Part shown: one piece after another, positions 46,001-55,000 of the stretch
Layout: each line of letters starts with the position of its first letter
Numbering within the stretch: position 1 is the first letter of the stretch
Assembly: GCF_017813365.1 (NCBI RefSeq)
Contig: NZ_JAGIZA010000003.1
Span: 410,710-474,709, forward strand
Direction: 5' to 3'
From: Roseomonas indoligenes
GTDB taxonomy: Bacteria; Pseudomonadota; Alphaproteobacteria; Acetobacterales; Acetobacteraceae
DNA length: 64,000 nucleotides
Program-made: the position numbers and the translations under genes
The notes under the pieces: generated by a model
Told to the model about the DNA's origin: nothing
The model's input: only the letters and a program-made list of their open reading frames with translations
Databases searched by the model: none

Positions 46001-49000
46001 GGCCAGTCGGCGCCGAACATCTCCGCGGGCGCCTATGTCCCGGCCACGATCGGCGGGGTGGGCTTCCTCGACAACAACGGCGACGGCATCCAGACCGCGG
46101 GCGAAGGCGGCGTGGCCGGCCAGACTGTCCAGCTGCTGAACAGCGCCGGCGCGGTCGTGGCCACCACCACCACCTCCAGCACCGGCGCCTACTCCTTCAC
46201 CGGCATCGTCCCCGGCACCTATCAGGTCCAGTTCACCGCCCAGTCCGGCACGGTCTTCACGACGCAGGACCGCGGCACGAACGACGCGGTGGACAGTGAC
46301 GTGAGCGTCACCACCGGGCGCACCCCGAACATCACGGTCGGCTCCGGCCAGGTCGTCTCCAACGTTTCTGCCGGCAGCTTCACCCCCGTGTCCATCGGCG
46401 GCGTCGTCTTCGGAGACACCGATGCCGACGGCATCCGCACCAGTGGCGAGGCGGGGGTCACCGGCGTCACCGTGCGCCTGCTGGACGCGGACGGCGCGGT
46501 GGTGGCCACCACCACCACCGGCACGGGCGGTGCCTACAACTTCACCGGGGTGGCGCCCGGCCAGTACCAGGTCCAGTTCGTCGCGCCCAATGGCACCGTC
46601 TTCTCCCCACAGGACCAGGGGACGAGCGAGAACTTTGACAGCGACGCGAACCCCAGCACCGGCACGACCGCCCTCATCTCCCTCGCATCCGGGCGCACGC
46701 AGCCCAATGTAGGGGCCGGCATCTTCACCCCGGCCTCCACTGGCACGGGCAACATCTTCTTCCTGGACGCCAATGGGAACGGCGTGCGCGACGCGGGCGA
46801 GGCCGGGATCACGGGCGCGACCGTGCAGCTGCTGAACAGCGCCGGCACCGCCGTGGCGACGACCACCACGGATAGCAACGGCACCTATAGCTTCACGGGC
46901 GTGACCCCCGGCACCTACCAGGTGCAGTTCACGGCGCCCAACGGCGCCGTGTTCACCGCGCAGGACCAGGGCACCAACGAAGCGGTGGACAGCGACGTCA
47001 ACGGCGCCGGGCGCACGGCCAGCATCGCCGTCTCGTCCGGCGGCACGATCTCCAACGTCGGGGCGGGCGCCTACGTGCCGGTCAGCGTCAGTGGGCGCGT
47101 CTTCACCGACACGAACGGGGACGGGATCCAGGGATCCGGCGAGGCGGGGGCCACCGGCCAGACCGTGCAGCTGCTGAACGCGGCCGGCGCGGTGGTGGCC
47201 ACGACCACCACGGGCAGCGGCGGCGCCTATTCCTTCACGGGGCTGACGCCCGGCCAGTATCAGGTGCAGTTCGCCGCCCCGTCCGGCAGCGCCTTTACGC
47301 TGGCGAATCAGGGCAGCAACTCCGCGGCCGACAGCGACGCGAACCCGGCAACGGGCCGGTCCGCACTGCTCACCCTCGCCTCCGGCCAGACCGCGACCAA
47401 TGTCTCGGCCGGCACCTATGTCCCGGTCAGCGTCAGCGGCACGGCCTTTACCGACACCAACGGCGACGGCGTGCAGGGCACGGGCGAGACCGGGGCCTCC
47501 GGCCAGACGGTGCAGCTGCTGAACACCGCCGGCGCGGTGGTGGCCACGACCACCACGGGCAGCGGCGGGGCCTATTCCTTCACCGGCCTGCCGCCCGGCA
47601 CCTACCAGGTGCAGTTCGCGGCGCCGGCCGGCGCGGTGTTCACCGCGCAGGACCAGGGCGGCAACGATGCGGTGGACAGCGACGTCGCGCCGACCACCGG
47701 CCGCACGGCGCCGATCACCCTCGCCTCCGGCCAGGCAGCGACCAATGTCTCCGCGGGCAGCTACACGACGGTCAGCCTCGGCGGCGTCGTCTTCGCCGAT
47801 GCCAATGGCGACGGCGTGCAGGGCACGGGCGAGGCGGGCGTGGCCGGCCAGACCGTGCAGCTGCTCAACAGCGCGGGGGCGGTAGTCGCGACGACTACGA
47901 CCTCGGCCACGGGGGCCTACTCCTTCACGGGCGTGGCGCCCGGCACCTATCAGGTCGGCTTCGTCACCGCGGGCGGCACGGTGTTCACCGCCCAGGACCA
48001 GGGCAACAACGACGCTGTGGACAGCGACGCCAACCCGGCGACGGGGCGGACGGCGGCGATCATCCTGCCCTCCGGCGGGGGTGCCACGAACATCTCCGCG
48101 GGCATCTTCACGCCGACGACGGTGAGCGGCAGCGCCTTTGTGGACGCGAATGGCGATGGCGTGCTGAACGGCGGCGAGGCGGGCGCGGCAGGCGTGGCCG
48201 TGCAGCTTCTGGCGAGTGACGGGACGGTGGTCGCGACGACCACGACCTCGAGCACGGGGGCCTACTCCTTCACCGGCGTCGCGCCCGGCACCTACCAGGT
48301 GCAGTTCACCGGGCCGAACGGCACCGTCTTCACCGCCCAGGACCAGGGCGCGAACGACGCCATCGACAGCGACGTCAACGCGACCGGGCGGACGGGCTCC
48401 ATCGTCGTCGGCTCGGGCCAGGCGGTCGCCAACGTGTCGGCGGGCTTCTTCACCCCGACCTCCGTCTCCGGCACCTTCTTCACCGACACCAACGGCGACG
48501 GCATCCAGGGCACGGGCGAGGCGGGCGTTGCCGGGCAGACCGTGCAGCTGCTGAACGCGGCCGGCGCCGTGGTGGCCACCACCTCCACGGGTGCGGGCGG
48601 GGCCTACTCCTTCGCCAACGTCACCCCGGGCACCTACCAGGTCCAGTTCGCCGCGGCCGCCGGCACCGTGTTCACCGCCCAGGACCAGGGCGGCAACGAT
48701 GCCGTCGACAGCGACGCGGGGGCGAATGGCCGGACGGCTGCCTTCACCCTCGCCTCCGGCGGAAGCGCGGCCAATGTCTCGGCGGGGACTTTCACGCCCG
48801 TGACGGTCTCCGGCAACGTCTTCACGGACGCGAACGGAGACGGCATCCGCAATGCCGGTGAGGCCGGGGTGTCCGGCACCACCGTGCAGCTGGCGAACAG
48901 CGCCGGCGCCGTGGTCGCCACCACCGCCACCTCGAACACCGGCGCCTACTCCTTCACCGGGGTTGTGCCCGGCAGCTACCAGGTGCAGTTCGTCGGGCCG

Positions 49001-52000
49001 AGTGGAACGGTCTTCACCAACCGGGACGTCGGCACCGACGACACGGTGGACAGCGACGCGGGCTCCAGCGGGCGCACCCCCGCCTTCACCCTTGCTTCGG
49101 GTGAGAGCGCGACGAACATCTCCGCGGGCATCTTCACGCCGACGACGGTGAGCGGCAGCGCCTTTGTGGACGCGAATGGCGATGGCGTGCTGAACGGCGG
49201 CGAGGCGGGCGCGGCAGGCGTGGCCGTGCAGCTGCTGGCGAGCGACGGGACGGTGGTCGCGACGACCACGACCTCGAGCACGGGAGCTTACTCCTTCACC
49301 GGCGTCGCGCCCGGCACCTACCAGGTGCAGTTCACCGGGCCGAACGGCACCGTCTTCACCGCCCAGGACCAGGGCGCGAACGACGCCATCGACAGCGACG
49401 TCAACGCGACCGGGCGGACGGGCTCCATCGTCGTCGGCTCGGGCCAGGCGGTCGCCAACGTGTCGGCGGGCTTCTTCACCCCGACCTCCGTCTCCGGCAC
49501 CTTCTTCACCGACACCAACGGCGACGGCATCCAGGGCACGGGCGAGGCGGGCGTTGCCGGGCAGACCGTGCAGCTGCTGAACGCGGCCGGCGCCGTGGTG
49601 GCCACCACCTCCACGGGTGCGGGCGGGGCCTACTCCTTCGCCAACGTCACCCCGGGCACCTACCAGGTCCAGTTCGCCGCGGCCGCCGGCACCGTGTTCA
49701 CCGCCCAGGACCAGGGCGGCAACGATGCCGTCGACAGCGACGCGGGGGCGAATGGCCGGACGGCTGCCTTCACCCTCGCCTCCGGCGGAAGTGCGGCCAA
49801 TGTCTCGGCGGGCACATTCACGCCCGTGACGGTCTCCGGCAACGTCTTCACGGACGCGAACGGAGACGGCATCCGCAATGCCGGTGAGGCCGGGGTGTCC
49901 GGCACCACCGTGCAGCTGCTGAACGGCGCGGGGGCGGTGGTCGCGACCACCACTACGGGTGCGGGCGGGGCCTATTCCTTCACCGGGGTCGCACCTGACA
50001 CCTACCAGGTGCAGTTCGTCGGGCCGGCGGGAACCGTCTTCACCACCCAGGACGTGGGCGGCGACGATACGGTGGACAGCGACGCGGAGGCGAATGGGCG
50101 CAGCGATACCTTCACTCTCGCCTCGGGCGGCAGCATCGGGAATGTCTCCGCCGGCGTCTTCACGCCCGTCACCGTCTCCGGCAGCTTCTTCACGGACACC
50201 AACGGCGACGGCATCCGCGGCACGAACGAGGCGGGGATCGTCGGCCAGACCGTGCAGCTGCTGAACGGCGCCGGGGCCGTGGTGGCCACCACCACCACCG
50301 GCACGGGCGGCGCCTATTCCTTCGCCGGCGTGGCGCCCGGCACCTACCAGGTGCAGTTCACCGGGCCGAACGGGTCCGTCTTCACCGCCCAGGACCGGGG
50401 CAGTGACGATACGGTGGACAGCGACGTCGGGGCCAATGGGCGCAGCGCCGCCTTCACCCTGGCCTCCGGCGGCAGCTCCGCCAGCCTTTCCGCCGGCGCC
50501 TTCGTTCCCGCCAACATCAACGGGGCGAACGACTTTGTCTTCGCGGATAATAACCGCAACGGCATCCGTGACGCCGGGGAGACGGGGCTGGCGGGCATTA
50601 CCGTCCAGCTGCTGAACCTCGACGGCACCGTGGCGGCGACGACCACGACCACGGCCACGGGCGGCTACTCTTTCACCGGGCTGACGCCGGGGCAGTACCA
50701 GCTGCAGTTCGTGGCGCCCAACGGCGCGACCTTCAGCCCGCGCAACATCGGGCCCGACGACACGATCGACAGCGACGTGACCCCGAGCAGCGGGCGCTCC
50801 ACGATCATCACCCTCAATTCCGGAGGCACGCTCGACAACTACGCGGCCGGGCTCTTCGTGCCGGCCTCCATCACCGGGGCGAACGACTTCGTCTTCCTGG
50901 ATAACAACAACAACGGCGTCCGCGACGCCGGGGAAGGCGGGCTGGCCGGGGTCACGGTGCAGCTGCTGAACCCTGACGGCACCGTGGCGGGCACGACCAC
51001 CACGCGGGCGGACGGGACCTATTCCTTCACGGGGGTCGCGCCGGGCCAGTACCAGGTGCAGTTCGTCGCGCCCGACGGCGCCACCTTCAGCCCGCGCAAC
51101 ATCGGCGACGACGATACGGTCGACAGCGACGTGACGCCGACGACCGGGCGCTCCACCCTCTTCACCCTCTCCCCGGGTGGAACGCTGAACGACCTCGCGG
51201 CCGGGCTTTTCCTGCCCGGCGGCTTCGGCGGGGCGGGCGATGCGGTGTTCGCGGACAACAACCGGAACGGCATCCGCGATGCCGGTGAAGGCGGGCTGGC
51301 CGGGATCACGGTGCAGCTTCTGAACCCGGACGGCACCGTGGCGGCGACCACCACCACGGGGGCGGATGGCACCTACAGCTTCCCAGGCGTCGCGCCGGGG
51401 CAGTACCAGGTGCAGTTCGTCGCGCCGACGGGGGCGACCTTCAGCCCGGCCGATGCTGGCACGGACGACACGATCGACAGCGACGCGGCCCCGGGCACCG
51501 GGCGCACGGCGACGGTCACGGTCAGCCCCGGCGGCACGGTCAACAACGTCGCCGCGGGTCTTTTCGTGCCGGCGAGCGTGAGCGGAGCGGGCGATATCGT
51601 CTTCGCCGATAACAACCGGAACGGCATCCGCGACGTCGGCGAGACGGGGCTGGCGGGCATCACCGTCCAGCTGCTGAACGCCGACGGCACCGTGGCGGCG
51701 ACGACCACCACGGGGGCGAACGGGACCTACTCCTTCGCGGGGGTGACCCCGGGGCAGTACCAGCTCCAGTTCGTGGCGCCCAATGGCGCGACCTTCAGCC
51801 CCGACAATGTGGGGGTGGACGACACGGTGGACAGCGACGTCGCTCCGGCCACCGGGCGCTCGGCGCTGGTCGACATCGGGCCGGGGGGCACCCTCGACAA
51901 CCTTGCGGCGGGGCTCTTCGTGCCGGCCAGCTTTGCCGGCCGGGGCGACGTGGTCTTCGCGGACAACAACCGCAACGGCATCCGCGATGCCGGCGAGGGT

Positions 52001-55000
52001 GGCGTGGCCGGGGTCACGGTGCAGCTGCTGAACCCGGACGGGACGGTGGCGGCCACGACGACCACCACGAGCACTGGCGCCTACTCCTTCACGGGGGTCG
52101 CGCCGGGAACCTACCAGGTGCAGTTCGTGGCGCCGAACGGCGCGACGTTCAGCCCGGCCGATGTCGGCACGGACGACACGATCGACAGCGACGCGGCCCC
52201 GGGAACCGGACGCTCCCCGCTCGTGACGGTCGGCCCTGGCGGGACGGTCAACAACGTCGCGGCGGGCCTCTTCGTGCCGGCCACGGTCAGCGGGCCGAAC
52301 GACTTCGTCTTCGCGGACAACAATCGGAACGGCATCCGCGACCCCGGGGAGACGGGGCTGGCCGGGATCACCGTGCAGTTGCTGAACCCCGACGGGACGG
52401 TGGCGGCCACCACGACGACGGGGGCGGACGGGACCTATTCCTTCGCCGGGGTGACGCCGGGGCAGTACCAGGTCCAGTTCGTGGCCCCCAACGGTGCCAC
52501 CTTCAGCCCGCGCAACATTGGGGCCGACGACACGATCGACAGCGACGTGTCGCCGGCCAACGGGCGCACCCCTCTCCTCACCCTCGCGCCGGGCAGCACG
52601 CTCGATAACCTGGCGGCGGGCCTCTTCGTGCCGGGGAGCGTTGGCGGGACGGGCGATATCGTCTTTGCCGACAACAACCGGAACGGCATCCGCGATGCCG
52701 GGGAGACGGGGCTGGCCGGGATCACCGTCCAGCTGCTGAACCCGGACGGGACGGTGGCGGCCACGACGACGACGCGGGCGGACGGGACCTACTCCTTCGC
52801 CGGGGTGACGCCGGGGCAGTACCAGGTGCAGTTCGTGGCGCCGACCGGGGCGACGTTCAGCCCGACCGACGTCGGCACGGATGACACGATCGACAGCGAC
52901 GCGGCCCAGGGCACCGGGCGCACGGGGCTCGTCACGGTCGGGCCGGGCGGGACGATCGACAACCTCGCGGCGGGCCTCTTCGTGCCCGGCAGCTTCGCCG
53001 GGTCCGGCGACGTGGTCTTCGCGGACAACAACCGCAACGGCATCCGTGATGCCGGCGAAGGTGGTCTGGCCGGGGTCACGGTGCGGCTGCTGAACGCGGA
53101 TGGCTCGATCGCGGCCACCACGACCACGGCGGCGAACGGGACCTACTCCTTCGCCGGCGTCGCGCCGGGGCAGTACCAGGTGCAGTTCGTGGCACCGAAC
53201 GGCGCGACGTTCAGCCCGGCCGACGCCGGCAACGACGACGCGATCGACAGCGACGCGGCCCCGGGCACCGGGATCTCCCCGCTCGTTACGGTCGGGCCTG
53301 GCGGGAGCGTCAACAACGTCGCGGCGGGCCTCTTCCTGCCGGCCGCGATCAGCGGGGTGAGCGACTTCGTCTTCTCGGACAACAACCGCAACGGCATCCG
53401 CGACGCCGGGGAGACCGGGCTGGCGGGCATCACCGTCCAGCTGCTGAACCCGGACGGGACGGTGGCGGCCACCACCACCACCACGCGGACCGGCGCCTAT
53501 TCATTCACCGGCGTCGCACCGGGCCAGTACCAGGTGCAGTTCGTGGCGCCTTCGGGCGCTACCTTCAGCCCACGGAACGCCGGCACGGACGACACGATCG
53601 ACAGCGACGTGACCCCGAGCACCGGGCGCACCCCGCTGCTGACCCTCGCGCCGGGCAGCACGCTCGATAACCTTGCGGCGGGCATCTTCGTACCGGCTTC
53701 CATCACCGGGGCGAACGACTTCGTCTTCGCGGACAATAACCGGAACGGCATCCGCGACGCCGGGGAGACGGGGCTGGCCGGGATCACCGTCCAGCTGCTG
53801 AACCCCGACGGGACGGTGGCGGCTACGACGACGACCGGGGCGAACGGGAACTACAGCTTCACCGGCGTCGCGGCGGGGCAGTACCAGGTGCATTTCGTGG
53901 CCCCGACCGGGGCGACCTTCAGCCCGCGGAACATCGGGCCCGACGACACGATCGACAGCGACGTGTCGCCGAGCAGCGGGAGCACCCCGTTGCTCACCCT
54001 CACGCCGGGGGCCACGATCGACAATCTCGCGGCGGGCCTCTTCGTACCCGGCAGCTTCGCCGGGTCGGGCGACGTGGTCTTCGCGGACAACAACCGCAAC
54101 GGCATCCGCGACGCCGGGGAAGCGGGGCTGGCGGGGATCACCGTCAACCTGCTGAACCCGGACGGGACGGTGGCCGCCACGACCACGACGAACGCCGGCG
54201 GTACCTATGCCTTCGCCGGCGTCACGCCCGGGCAGTACCAGGTGGAGTTCGTGGCCCCGACGGGCGCGGTCTTCAGCCCGACCGATGCCGGCACGAACGA
54301 CGCGGTCGACAGCGATGCGGACCAGGGCACCGGGCTCACGGGGCTGATCACCGTCGGGCCGGGCGGGATCGTCAACAACGTCGCGGCGGGTGTCTTCGTG
54401 CCGGCCACGATCAGCGGGGCCAACGACTTCGCCTTCGCCGACAACAATCGCAACGGCATCCGCGACATGGGGGAGGATGGGCTGGCCGGGATTACCGTCC
54501 AATTGCTGAACCCGGACGGCACCGTGGCGGCCACGACGACAACGAGGGCGGACGGCACCTACAGCTTCGGGGACATCTCTGCCGGCCGCTACCAGGTGCA
54601 GTTCGTGGCGCCCGCGGGCTACGCTTTCAGCCCGCGCAACATCGGCACCGACGACACGATCGACAGCGACGTCACCCCGAGCAACGGGCGCACGCCTCTT
54701 CTCACCCTCGCGCCCGGGTCGAACCTCGATGACGTGGCGGCGGGGCTCTACCAGATCACCACCCAGGTGGGCGGCAACGTCTACATCGATGCCAACGGGA
54801 ACGGCATCCACGATGCCGGCGAGGCGGGCCTGGCCGGGGTGGAGGTGCGGCTGCTCGACGCCAACGGCGCGGTGCTCGGGCCGGTGACGACGACGGACGA
54901 GGGCGGGAACTACTACTTCACCGACCTTGCCGCCGGCAGTTACAAGGTGCAGTTCGCGCCGCTGGTCGGGACGGCCTTTACCCTGCAGGACCAGGCCGGG

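Larger units (their letters stand above)
43664..50510 (+). repeat. Class A SdrD-B repeats (1-20)
   Basis: Twenty tandem coding repeats, most of 342-348 bp. The calcium-type loop is D-T-N-G-D-G with Gly/Asn at position 9 and Glu at 12. The middle reads LLNSAGAVVATTTT, AYSFTGVAPGTYQVQF, FTAQDQG and AVDSDV. Repeats 1, 6 and 10 are the most divergent. Boundaries are approximate. Confidence 0.9.
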
